Made by a program: the position numbers and the translations under genes. A stretch of DNA of 64,000 nt from Nectonema munidae (taxonomy: Eukaryota; Nematomorpha; Nectonematoida; Nectonematidae). The notes under the pieces were generated by a model, which saw only the letters and a list, made by a program, of their open reading frames with translations, was not told the DNA's origin and ran no database searches. Positions 1 through 63,617 of this stretch are shown here, one piece after another; the stretch's first letter is position 1, and each line of letters opens with the position of its first letter. The stretch lies in assembly GCA_030549495.1 (NCBI GenBank), contig JAUIRK010000966.1:1-64000 (forward strand). The letters are read 5' to 3'.

Positions 1-2240
1 TAAAATTTCGCTTGAAATTATTATATTATAGACAATGAAAGAAATTTTAACTTTGTATTAATAATTTAATTGCTATACGTTTTCAAAATGGAAGCTTTTA
101 TAATCTTTCAATATATATTATACTATCATGTAATGAATGAAGAATGATCCACTGCTATATATATATAAATCTATATTAGAATGTTTCACTATATTAGAAT
201 TCTGTTTATGAATTGATATCATACAATTTCTATCTTTGTGAACCACAGCGTTTATTTTCTTTACTCAATATCATTTTGAAATAAATTACTCTTATACTCT
301 TACTCTTTCTATTTATATCCATGCTCTTTTTCGAAAGGATACGGTCTTTATATGAAAGCTCTTGTTCAAAAATCCCTCTTCAAAAAAGCTATCTTTAGTT
401 AATTAGTTAGTCAGCCAGTGAATTATTCGGTTTGTAATTTAGTTTGTTATTTAAAGTCATATTAACCCATTTAGTATAGGGATGTTCCCAAAGAGAACGC
501 AAAAGACTTCATCAGAAATCTATATAAACAAGAGTTTTCCTTTTTTTCTTTTGGGAACTTTCGTATTAAATGGGTTAAAATAAAAGATATAATTAAATGA
601 TAGCTTTGTATAATTATAAATAGAATTTGATGGTACAATATAACTATAATCTTCAATAATGTCCATTTGTCATGAAGATGCCTTGAAAGAGAAGTTATGT
701 CTATAACTATAATTATATGTATATCCCGAAACATCAGCTGAAGTTTTGCACTATTAACTTCACATATCTGTGCTGCTATTTCATATTATACAACGTTGAA
801 AAAATTTCTTCAATTTTATACAAAAATTTGCTTATTGTAGTGTCACAGTATTCAAGATTACCTTTTAAGTTTTAGTGAAAATAAATAATTTCAAAAAATT
901 GTTCCAACTTTTAAAAGTTGAACTTTTTTTTAATGTTTCTCTTTAAGTGGTATTATCCTAAGTGTTTGAGTAGTGAAGTAAACTCATTTTGCAAGACTAA
1001 AAATAAAATGATCTCAAAGTATTGTCAGAATACCATTTGTAATTTTAATAAGGTCGCTACAATTCGAGTTCAATGTTTTAGCGATTTTGTTATCAATCAC
1101 TAATCTAATTTTAAATAAAATATATTCACAACTTAAAACTTTTTAATAACATTTGCTCCAGGTTAAATCAAGCAGTAACTTTATTACAGTTCTTTTCAAT
1201 TTGAATTGTGGCAGATTAATATTATCTTTTCTTTCGAGTTGTAGAATTTGATAACAAAATCCCTAAAATATTAATGTCGACTTCTCTAACACTTATACTT
1301 ATTATAATATAAACTAAAAAGATCAATAGAAATCTTCTCGTAACCAGCTATAAAACTAATTTGTTTAAAAGGCATCTATACATGTATACTATATATGCAT
1401 ATCGGAGTGTACCCAACGTCTTTGCCTTTCCCTATATATAAAATAAATAAATTTATTTCAATTAAATTAAAAAAAAAAGTATTAATTTATTTGAAAATTA
1501 ATTTATCAATACTTATTTCAATTTTTTTTTTTTCTAAAAAAAAAAAAAATCATACTTTAGCTAACAAAATATCTAATTAAATAAACTAACTAATTAGCCC
1601 ACGAAATAACTTAATAACTACTAAAATAAAAACTTAAAAATACATTTTCAGAGTTTTTCGCGGTATTTTTGGAAGAGAAGTTAACTAATCAAAAAATTTT
1701 AGTTCAAAATCTTTTGGAATTATTTCTATACGCTTTATGACTTTAATTGAACAAAAACGAGACAGTTGGATAAATTTTGAATTACGAAAAAGGAGTAAAA
1801 ATGGATCTATGAAGATGAAATGTGAAAACCGATGTTTTATTTAAATTGAAAAGAATGATCTTATCAGGTTTGAAAGAAGAATTGAACATGTGATGACAGA
1901 AAAATAAAATATATATGCTTTTTGTATCGATTAATGTTCATTTCTTCATATATAATACATCAAACATTTTATTAAATATGTTTATAATTAGTTGCATAAC
2001 TTTGTTATAAGAAAATATCATATCTTAAGATTTACAAGAAAAATATTTTTAAAGGATATGAGTTTGAACTAAATTTTTATTAAAATATAATTTATCTGAT
2101 CTACTATTATTATCAATTAGGGATATCCTTATATAGAGGCAAAATATAAAGTGACTTAAAATTGGTCATTTTGACCATGTGCAAGTAATTGCTTTTATAG
2201 AAGATTCTGTGTCTTTGATACATGAAAAATATAGTTTATT
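1..2240. other. AT-rich stretch, no gene seen
   Basis: Short frames only, of low-complexity composition. No splice-flanked conserved motif, RNA or repeat was recognised. Confidence 0.5.
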
Positions 2241-2244
2241 TAAA

Positions 2245-2299
2245 TGGCATAGTGGTGGGAGCGTAGGCTCTACTTTCAGATGGTCTGGGTTCGATTCCC
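2245..2299 (+). mobile_element. tRNA-like promoter, SINE head
   Basis: TGGCATAGTGGTGGGAGC at 2245-2262 reads as an A box and GGTTCGATTCCC at 2288-2299 as a near-perfect B box, about 40 bases apart as in RNA polymerase III promoters. The flanks do not pair into an acceptor stem, so a tRNA-derived SINE is likelier than a tRNA gene. Its 3' end is not clear; similarity may extend past 2350. Confidence 0.5.
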
Positions 2300-2350
2300 G
2301 ATCGTGGCTATCCTTACCATCTGTCCAGATATGCAAGATTATTCTTCGCT

Positions 2351-4055
2351 TGGATGCGATACAACCAACTAAAAAAATATGTATTTTACTTTTATTAATA
2401 ATAGCTTTTTATGCGAAAATTTATATAATGCTTTAGATAGGTCGGGAAATATAGCTAATGCATAATCAGAATTCTATAAACAGTACTACAGAACCTTTTC
2501 CAGGAAAATAGTATAAAGATATTTCGTACTATATTTTGCCTTAACAAAGGAGTTTTATATGAAAAAAACAGAAATGAGTGGAAAACATGTTGTTCAAAGA
2601 AGAAACAAAAGAGGAACAATGGGAATAAACTAAGCACTTAAATTACAAATGAAAATTTAAGGTCAAGTAAGGATTTGAAGGTTAAATAGGATTGGTGTTA
2701 TGCGCATCCAAAAGTCATAAAGCTTTACATTATATATTAGTTGAAAGAAAAGCTGATAAATTTGATTGTAAAAATATTGGAAAAAATGGGGGCAGTTTTC
2801 CAGGCGAAAAAAAATTGTTACAAGTAACTGGAACAAAATTCTATAAGACGCTCAAAAGTCAGATTAGAATGCGAGAAATCGTTAACAAGCTTGCCTTGTT
2901 TATTTACAAATATAATTAGGTTTGCAGTATGTATAGATAGACATATTAGAAGTAGAAAGACCGTTGTAAAAATAGGCATGGTATATTATTATATAACATA
3001 TATTTTTCTAGTGGTATCTTTTGCCTTCGTTATACCTCAAACATTTTCTGAAAAAATTGTCACGATGGTTTTCTGAATTTTTATATAGAAAACATAAAAC
3101 ATTCTTATTAAATTTATCCTAAAACTTGAGTAGATTATAATTTCTGAATATTTGTTCTCTGAGGTTATCACCATATAATGTTGATAACCTCTCTCCAATC
3201 TCGCTTCTGGTTTATTCAGATTTGACATGAAAATCGAGTACAACAAAAAGCGTCTTTTGTTAGCTTACTTTGTTAACTTTAATTTTAATAAAAAAAAATT
3301 TTACTTCTTTTTCTTTCTCCTTTTTGAAGTCCACCTAAGCTTGAAAAATTTTTAAAATGAAGAGATAATAGTAGAAGTATAATAAGATATAGTATAATAG
3401 AAATTAGTAGGTCAGTTTTTAAAAAAAAACTTGATAATGATTTTGGACAGGTTAGATAGTTTTAATATATAAAAAGAAATATCTATATAAATTTATAACA
3501 CTTTACCTTTAATAACTTTTTGAGGAAACAGTTTTAAATTTTATGAAAGTTTATATTTTCATAGAATAGATATATATGTGTTTTTTTTTAGAAATTATAC
3601 ATATTTAAAAACAGTATAAGTGCTTTTATTTGAATTATAGTAGTTTTAAAAGTGTATTTCTTGATAGCATTCTTTATAATGTCTTTTGGAAGTAAACGCA
3701 GCTCACAAATTTCTGCTGAGTTGTTTGCTAAGTATGTGCTTGTGTCTTGAGTCCAAAACAATACACTGATATAGAAGCTTCACTAGTGAGTTTCACAGCT
3801 CTTTCAACACTTTGAAAGTGTGAAGGTAATTATGGAAGATTTAACTCAGCTCCTTGAAGCAACACATTATCAAGATACTCGATAGAATAATCAGTTGTAA
3901 AAGCAGATTCACATATTCATCTCGAGAAAGATCAGTTTTGATCAATGATCTGCTTCAACGTATATTTCTGTTATTTTCATCAGTCTTTTGTTATTTTGAT
4001 TTGTTCCTCTAAAGTATTATGTTTATAATTAAAGAAAATTTGAAGTTACTAAAGC
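2351..4055. other. no gene seen
   Basis: A 75-residue frame at 2692-2919 and several shorter ones are not recognised. Nothing else stands out. Confidence 0.4.
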
Positions 4056-4378
4056 TTACCTGATTGATTGAATTTTTTCAATTCCTTTTTTTCTTATTTC
4101 CAAGTCTCCAGATTTTATCATTGAAAATAAAATGTTTTCAGGCAAGAGAGCAAAAGCATTATACTTTAAGCTTTTAAAAACAATGTTTTGTATCTCTTTT
4201 GATTGTTTTTTACATCTTTTTATCATATTGAAAATGTATAACTGTTGATTGTGGAATTTGGCATCTTTTTTTTTTATCTCAAACCAATTTACAGCATAAA
4301 CTTGAACAATAAACTTTATAATTTTTTCTAGATCTTTCTGCAAGCTACTTGGATAAGAATCTCTAGCCCATAAACACA
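4056..4378 (-). pseudogene. gene-like repeat family, second part (fossil)
   Basis: Minus-strand frame with IIKFIVQVYAVNWFEIKKK, FHNQQLYIFNMIKR and YNAFALLPENILFSMIKS. From memory this resembles a multi-copy family of uncharacterised proteins in invertebrates that share a HSRWLT, VYA.WF, H.QQ layout. It ends exactly at the TTAA of the piggyBac element; the other half lies at 7690-8590 in the same frame. Function unknown; the copy is broken. Confidence 0.6.
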
Positions 4379-5424
4379 TTAACCTTAGCAGGACGGAACT
4401 TTTTAGAGCAACACTAAGGACGGTTAATGGGAGTTTTACTCCAATTTTTAAAAAAAGTATATTTCTTTTTTTTTAATAAAGCTTTAGCATATCAAAGTCC
4501 TTTTAAGAATGTTTTTGTTCAGTTTGATATGTTTCCATGTTTTTTATACGAAAAAAATCAAAAAACTTATTTTAAAATTAACGCCATCTATAATAAAAAA
4601 GAGTTTGTTTTAGTTAACGTCATCTATAATAAAAATAAAAATTGCATTCGAACTTCCATAACGTTTACACTTATTAGATATACATATCTAAGAAAAAATT
4701 TTAAATTCATCTATTATATTATTTGTTAAATTATTTCAACAAACGCTACTTCATATGCAAAAAAGGCATATTAATCATAGATTAATATTTAGTTTTTTTC
4801 AAATATATATATAAAAAAATGAACTAACATTCAAGTTTATATTCACAATCTATGGTTCAAAATAAAACCATTCAAGTCACACTATATAATGTGATCTAGT
4901 TCGATGGATATGACGAAGAGCACGTATTCTGTACACATACACAAAATTTAGGTGGCATGATGATTCTCTTGTGATAGATATTATAAACTTTTTCGTAATC
5001 CCTTCGCACAGAAATCTAAGTATTTATCCACACATAACAAATGATTTACAATTTGTGCGTATCTTTCACATACTTTATGTGTATGATTTTGTGCGTATCT
5101 ACCACATACTTTATTGTTTATGTGTATGATAGATGTACTTCTTACTCTGTAATTTTATTTATATGTTACTGAATGTAATCAATACCCTTGAACCATAGAT
5201 TATTCCGCGCTTATTCTTTATAAGGCAGTACACTTTCATCTGTATCATTTCTTGGATTCATTTCATATCTTTGAAAAACTACCGTCTTTGCACATATAAT
5301 CTATCCTTTACATCTTCTTGAGTTGAACGTTGTTTATTTTATCTTTTCTAAATCACCTTATCTTCAACTACTCTTTTCAATTTTATTGTTGTTCCTTTGT
5401 TCTGATTATTACTCTCTTCAATTT

Positions 5425-7157
5425 ATGAGTTCTACAAACAGTGATTCTGAAAGTTTTGCTGGGGAAAGCGTTGCATCCGATGTTTACTCTTTGAGTGAAT
5501 ATGAAACGGTTAGTAGAAGCAGTAGTGAGTGATAGTGAAAGAGAAGGAGACGATCTTATAGCTCCCGATATGACAAAGTACTCATGGGAGCCTTATAGAG
5601 ATACTCGTGGAAGGAGTCTTGGTGTCAATACTCGTAATATTGCCTCATTTTTACCTGGTCCCAAAGGAGATGCAAAAAATTTGACAAACTCATTAGATGT
5701 ATTCTCCCTTTTTTTTACTCAAAGCCTGATACATCACATATACGAGTGTACTAAAGCTAAAATTGATGAAAATTACAGGTAACTTAATTTTTTATCTCTG
5801 TTTTCTCTAATTATAATTTTTTTAGTTTGAGCCAACTTTTTTTTGAAAGTTTGCGTTATTGCGCTCTCAAATTTTCGATAGAAGATATGCTTGCCTATTT
5901 TGGATGTATTTTTCACATTGGGCAGTCCAAAAATCAACAAATTGATCTAAAATATTTATTTTCTGACAAAAATGGAGAGCCTTTTTTGAAAGCTGCCATA
6001 AGCAGAGACATGTTTATATTCATAAACTATTTCATACGCTTTGACTTGAAAAAAGATAGGAATCCATTAGAGAAATTGAGTCCAATTAGATACCTACATG
6101 ATGAGATCGTTAGTAGTTGTGTCAAGTATTGGTGCCCAACAGATTATATAACAATTGATGAACAGTTAGTCAAGTATCGGGGAAGATCTCCAATAAAAGT
6201 GTATGATCCTTCAAAACCAGGAAGATACGGGATGAAGGTCTATCACTGTAATGATTCAAGAAGTTTTTATGTTTTGGCCAGTGAAGTGTATGTAACAGGT
6301 TTATCTGATAAAGAGTATTTCAAACCAGCAAACATAGTCAAAAGGTTAGTTGAAAAATCGAAAGTACCTAGTGGTTGTGGAGTTTATGTTGATCGGTTTT
6401 TTATGACACATGAACTCTGTATATGGGTTAAATCTCAAAGGTTGACAATTTGTGGAACGGTCAGAAGTAATAGAAGGTTTGTTCCGTATTTATTACGTCC
6501 TGCACACTTGAAAGATCTAAACCTTGTAGAAATGGAAAGTAAATTTTTATATACTGAATATGCTTCGCTGACTATATACATTCCAGAAAAACATGCAAAA
6601 AAAATTTCAAGCCTGTTTATATGATGTCCAGTCAGCATATTTCAAAGATAGACACACTAGGTAATAAAAAAAAGCCTGAAACAATTGTAGACTACAATAG
6701 TTATAAAGGCGGTGTTGATACTTTCAACAGGATGGTTCGTAGTTTTACTTGTTACAGAGCCTCAAGAAGATGGCCTATGACTATTTTCACAAATTTTCTC
6801 GATATGGTAGCAAGTAATTGTTGGATTATAGTCAAAGCCAACATGCCTGATTTGTACCCAAGTACTTCCAGAGGTGGTAGAAAGTATTTTATTAGAAATT
6901 TAGCGCTAAGTCTAACTGAAAAGTCAATGAGAATTAGGTGCGAGAACGCATCTACTCGCTTGATTACTAAGAATCTTCTCTCTTTTTATGGGTTCACAAG
7001 AACGACTGAAATTGCTCCAACAACAACCCGAAGAGGATACTGTTTTGTTTCTAATTGTCATCCCAGAAAGAGAGGAACCAGAAAGTGTCAAAAATGTTCA
7101 AGATCTATTTGTAAAAATCACACTATACTCATTTGTCCTGAATGTCAGAATGTCTAA
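5425..7157 (+). pseudogene. piggyBac transposase with a 47-base intron
   Basis: DDE-type transposase that cuts and pastes at TTAA. From Met at 5425: acidic Ser-rich start (SSTNSDSESFAGE), DDE domain with first Asp in YITIDEQLVKYRG, second in GVYVDRFF, third in NSYKGGVDTFNRM, and a C-terminal Cys/His zinc-binding domain (CFVSNCH, CQKCSRSICKNH, CPEC). A GTAACT...TTTTTTTAG intron at 5779-5825 joins phase-2 exons into ENYSLSQLFF. Two breaks are visible: a frame change near 5530 and one in an A8 run at 6596-6603. The usual DNFF around the second Asp reads DRFF. Otherwise near full length, so a recent insertion. Confidence 0.9.
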
Positions 7158-7330
7158 ATTATTATTGACTTCATGCCTTATTCTTACATTTTATATGATA
7201 TATTTTTCGCAATATCTATTTTGTTTCGTGTAACTTCGTGGGTCTTGTAATTAAATTTCGTGTACTTGAATATTTTTAGAACACTTTTAGAATGTAAATA
7301 AAGCTCACTTTTCAAATTTGAATTTTTTTA

Positions 7331-7684
7331 CTTTATAATTTTTCAAAAAATAATAATAGTTTGTAACTTTTTTTTTGTAAAATGGTGATCTAGACAAAAT
7401 GATTGATAAATACATTTCTATTTAGTAACTTTCATATACTTTTTTTGATGAAAAAAGGGTTCAAAAATTTCTGTTGACGTAACTCCCACTCCGTCCTGCG
7501 AAGAAACTTTATGATTTTTCAAAAAATAATAATAGTTTGTAACTTTTTTTTTGTAAAATAGTGATCTAGACAAAATAATTGAAAAATACATTTATATTTT
7601 TAAGTGACTTTCATATACTTTTTTTGATTCAAAAAGGGTTCAAAAATTTCTGTTGACGTAAAACTCCCACTCCGTCCTGCGAAG
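7331..7684. repeat. tandem duplication of the piggyBac 3' end
   Basis: Two copies of a 176-base unit, starting about 7331 and 7507. Each carries TAATAATAGTTTGTAAC, GTGATCTAGACAAAAT and ends ACTCC(C)ACTCCGTCCTGCGAAG, so the element has two right ends in tandem. The outer one abuts TTAA; the inner runs into GAAACTTTATG. Copies differ at a handful of bases. Confidence 0.9.
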
Positions 7685-7689
7685 GTTAA

Positions 7690-8590
7690 TCTTATAGCTA
7701 AAGTTAACCATCTTGAATGATTAACTGGTCCTATTTTCCAGTAAGCAAAACGTGCATTCACTTGTCCTGCTAAAATTCCAATAGCATATTCATACAACAG
7801 TCTTTGATCTGAGCTCAAACCTTTTAACACTTCATCTGAAAAATCTGTTTTATCCAAGTCCCCACTTATTTTAAAGAATTGTATTTGGGGTAGTTGTTGA
7901 ATATCCTTTTCGCTCAATTTTCCTAAAGATCCAGAAAATTCTGTTGGATTCAAAGTGTTTCCATCAAAATGTTTGAATATTGCCTTAAACGGAAGTTCAT
8001 TTTGATGCAGCGAACAGCCTATTATGTGTATTCTGTGACCAACTATTTGTTCTATAATGAAGTTACAAGTCCATATTTACATCCTATGTTAACACTTGTA
8101 TTGTCTAGAAGTATTGCTTTAATGGTATCAAAGCTATTAAACTCTTTCAAAACATTTGTTACTTCTTGAGGAATATATCTGCCAGTAGCTCCTTTGATTT
8201 TTATACTTCGGTATGTTAAATAAGTTCTTTTTTGCTTCCTTCTTCAACGGTAAAAACCCAGTGATACTCAGAAATTTTTCTTTTAAAATTTTTCTTTTCC
8301 CCATTTCGTTTTCAACTTCACAATACGATAAAGTTTCTTTATCTATTCTTCCATCTACTCCAATACATATCAATCTTTGTATGCTTTCTTTATGCATTTT
8401 TTCATTCCTTGATTTCAATTTAATTTTTTTTCGATCGATTTTGGATTTATCGAGCAAAACTTGTTTGATGTCAATAATTTTATCAATAAGATTCATTGCT
8501 TCCAAATCTAGTAAAAGGGCATTAGCAAGACTTGCAGCAAGTCCTGAAGAAACACCACCTCTTATAGCTTCAAGAGCAACTTTATAAAGT
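7690..8590 (-). pseudogene. gene-like repeat family, first part (fossil)
   Basis: Minus-strand pieces with KVALEAIRGGVSSGLAAS, LICIGVDGRIDKETLSYCEV, then GKLSEKDIQQLPQIQFFKI, LSSDQRLLYEYAIGI and KIGPVNHSRWLTLAI. I recall the same motifs in repeated invertebrate proteins without a named function; the layout (GVDGR near the start, H and W motifs later) suggests an RNase-H-fold transposase, which is inference. Broken in several places, and cut at its 3' side by piggyBac element 1. Confidence 0.6.
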
Positions 8591-8650
8591 TGTAAGAAGT
8601 TTTAACCTATTCATCTGAAACGAAGGCAAGATTACAGGCATCTGATTTTA

Positions 8651-11863
<3,213 letters not shown>

Positions 11864-11871
11864 GTATAGAG

Positions 11872-12189
11872 TAGGGTTTGCATAAGTATCGAAAATTAGG
11901 AACCAGAAAGTGTGCAAATGACAAAAGTGTGCAGCAGAGAAAAAAAAAAAATAAACTCTTTTGTCGTTTGCACACTTTTCTCCGTTTACCATTAAAATGA
12001 GATGACAATGAAAAAAAGATTTTATATGAATGAAGTGAAGTAAAGTTTTATGCAAAGAATTGCATAGTGAAATAAATCAATTATAACTAAGTTATTCTCG
12101 GAACCGGAAATACTTTTCGGTTCCGAGACGGTTCCCAAATTTTTAGAACCGGGAATGTACCGGTATTTCAGAACGGAGAGCAAACCCTA
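11872..12189. mobile_element. hAT-type MITE, 318 bases
   Basis: Ends TAGGGTTTGC (11872-11881) and GCAAACCCTA (12180-12189) are perfect 10-base inverted repeats. Flanks GTATAGAG (11864-11871) and GTGTAGAG (12190-12197) are an 8-base target duplication with one difference, as made by hAT transposases. Inside is an imperfect hairpin, GTGTGCAAATGACAAAAG against CTTTTGTCGTTTGCACAC, and a second one around CGGAACCGGAA. No coding capacity. Confidence 0.85.
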
Positions 12190-12197
12190 GTGTAGAG

Positions 12198-15117
12198 GAA
12201 AGCTTGCATATTTGCTGGAAGCAAAGCAACGTCTACATAAGTTGTCAAATTCTATGTACATTTTTATCTGAAATGTAAATTTTGCTAAATGTCTGTTTGG
12301 CCAAATATCCTTTCGGCTAAATCTCCATGACCAAATATTCGGTCACTCAAATTCCAATGAATACAATTTTTGTTATATCTATCATTGGGAGAGTAAAGAC
12401 TCAAAGGACTGAGTTCTCAGTGGCAAACATAATATCAAGGTTACGCCCTGAATGGATCTCCAAAATGTTTTTACTCCATACTCAAACTAACAAAGTAGAT
12501 TGCTATATCTCTTTAAAGAGGTCTGTAGCATTCAAATACTGTGAAGAGGCTAGACTTTTTTCTTGAACTTTTAGAAACAAATGTTAAATCAGTTATGTTC
12601 AATTTATTTCGAGTCAGGAAAATCATGAAATGGCTAGAATTTCCAGAAAAGCAAAGAAAAAATAAAGAATGTCTCAAATAGTTTTGTTTTTCTATGCGAC
12701 TTCTATGTGACGAGATTTCGCCACGTGGGAAGCAAAATATCCTTGAAGGAAAATAATAATTTAAAGGAAAATATGAAAGCATACCCAAAAATGAGCATTC
12801 ACTAAAAATTTTACATTTTACTGTGAAAACATGATGAAGAACTGTATTCATGAATTTATTATCCAAAATGATTTGTTATAATGCTCGTAAATTTAAGAAA
12901 ACTGCAATTTTTAACTGGCTAAATTTGCACCAGCTTTAAAAAAATAAAACCTTTTTTTTCTATTTTTGTGTTTTAGTCCAGAATTGTGATAAAAGAAATT
13001 AGGAAATAACACTTACATGCTAGTAACAAAAATCGTGTCACTTTTTTTTGTTTTTTTTTTCATTTTTCATAAATTATGTTTAAAAATGGATTAACCAATT
13101 TAACCTTTTTTTTATTTTCAGTTTTTTTTATTACATTGAAATTTTGTGTATAAATCATTTTACAAATTTCCACATTGATTGAAAGATTGAAAATAAAAAA
13201 TACAAATTAAATTTTGTAATGGTGTAATGAAAAAAAGAATATACAAAAGTTAACTATTCAAAAAATAAATTATAAAATTGCAAATCTAGTTCAATAAGTT
13301 ATAAAGTTTTTAAACCTACGGCAAAACTTGCGGTAAGTTTTTAAAGTTTCTATTCAATAGTTTGTTATGTGCATGTTTTGATACAAATGATAAGGGAGGC
13401 AAGGTTCGATTTTCTGTTCATATTTTGCTAGATGTAAGATTTAATATACCTTATTCGGGGAGACGATGTAACAAAAGTTAAAAATTAGTGCGCTCAATTA
13501 ATTAAAGAATCGGAACAAAAATAAAAAAGTTTCAGTTTTTGTAAATAGAAAAAAGGAATTAGAAATGTATTGAATAAGACGGTTAATTTCGTGTTGACAA
13601 GTAATGAGAAACAAATAAAAGAAAGGAAAAGGTATACTGGTCTTGGAATATAAGGTTGCACTTATTTCTCTTCCATCTTCAGGCGAATTATCAAGCTTGG
13701 CAGAAAAAATTGTCAAAAAATGGGATGGATTTTCACTGAATTTCATTAAATTCGTGAGCCACATTTGTTATTAGTGAAAACGACGCTACAAATATAAATA
13801 AATACATGCTTTAGGCAGAAAATTTAGACTTCAGAAGTCATCAAGGGATAAAGAAAATCATTTGATGGGCAGGATGAAACTATCTTAACGTGTGTATCTT
13901 TGATGCCTCTGATATAGAAAATCTCAATTAACAAATTCCCATTTTAAAAAAAGTTCGGTTATATGGATTGGTTTTGAGAAGTTTAAAAATGGTCACGGTT
14001 TTTATTAAATTTTATACATTGCATTTAATTTTAAAGCATTCTTTTAAAAAAAGAGTGAAATTATTTATGGGTCATTCATTATCAAATTTATGTTTTTTGT
14101 TGCATTTGCTCTTTTAGGTCATTTAAAGTTAAAAATGCCCGCCACGTCACTGCTCATATAATATAGGTATATGTATGTGGTTGTTTTGTATTATCCAACC
14201 TCAAATTTAGAGTCTATGAATGATGTTTGATTCATTGATTTGATTGGGCATTTATATTTAGCAACGAGAGCTTTTTGCTTCTTTCGTATGAGCAGCTTTT
14301 GGCCACATTTTGACCCGAGGCCCAAATCGTTTCGACTTCTAACTTGGTAAAGGTCCTCCCGGCACCCTTCTAAAAATATTGTGGTACATTCCTGATCAAA
14401 GGGTTGTTGAACCTTGGAACACACGACAAACATGCTTTTGAGATAAGGGAAGAATTTTTTACTTTGAATTTTTTTATAAACTTTCATCCCTTATAAATCA
14501 AAATAGGCCTGTTGGTACTTTTGAGATTTTTTTTCAATGAATCAAGTGCATTCCAAAGGATACACATTTGAGATCCTGATAGGCAAAGATTACATACTAT
14601 ATAAGCATACATCAAAAATTACGCAAATACTTTATGTGACATAGATAGTATGTGAATATAGAACCCTTAACATCCAATAAAATAAGTTTTTTTTATAAAT
14701 TAAAAACATATCATTTCTTATGAGCTGAAATACCATTGAAGTGAAATATTTTGAAATTATTTTTATGAATACGCAGAAGAGACATCTCTATCTTTTCATT
14801 TCTTTCTATTTACAATAATTTAGTGAAAATTTAATGAAGCTTTGTATTTTGACATTTTTAAAAAAAGGCTCATAGCTTTCAACAGATTTGTTAAGATGTT
14901 AATGACACAAGAAGGTTGAGAATAACTTACAGCGTATATAAGCTAGGCCTTTACACAATCCAGTACAAGTATGTTAGTTAATGCAATTAAATGTGCTAAT
15001 TTGCCGAATAAATTAAAAAATGTGTTCACATTTGTTCCCAATAATGTCAAAGGTAGTATCATCATTTGTTCTACTTCTTAATTAGAAGACAAGTGGTTCC
15101 AAATTAGCGCACACACA
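12198..15117. other. region before PKG exon 1, no gene recognised
   Basis: A minus-strand frame at 14191-14487 (FFPYLKSMFVVCSKVQQPFD and so on) has varied composition but no family I recognise. The kinase promoter and 5' UTR should lie here or further upstream; no clear TATA or initiator could be fixed in such AT-rich DNA. Confidence 0.35.
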
Positions 15118-63394
<48,277 letters not shown>

Positions 63395-63617
63395 GTAAGA
63401 TCAGGATTCATCTATTCTTTTTACGCTTTTGGGTCCAAATTGGATCTTAAACAAAATTTAATGGGATATATTTATAGAATTTTAAAATATTGGAATAATT
63501 TCATAGTTGTTTCTTTTTTTCGTAAATAAAAATGTTAGTCGATATGTTATTTAGTTTGTAGATAGATAAGCTAGATCGATGAATATCTTGTTAGTTATTC
63601 AAACAGTTAATTTTGTA

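Larger units (their letters stand above)
4383..7685 (+). mobile_element. piggyBac element 1, flanked by TTAA
   Basis: TTAA at 4379-4382 and again at 7686-7689. Terminal inverted repeats are CCTTAGCAGGACGGA on the left and TCCGTCCTGCGAAGG on the right (one mismatch), continuing in a sub-terminal GGGAGTTTTAC match. The transposase is inside on the plus strand. The element is 3303 bases with both ends present. It sits in, and cuts, the minus-strand gene-like repeat at 4056-8590. Confidence 0.93.

Noticed and set aside
2692-2919. 75-residue plus-strand frame
   Set aside because: No recognised motif; length is within chance for this region.
14191-14487. Minus-strand 98-residue frame before the kinase gene
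   Set aside because: Composition is protein-like but no motif or family is recognised and no neighbouring exon or element end supports it.
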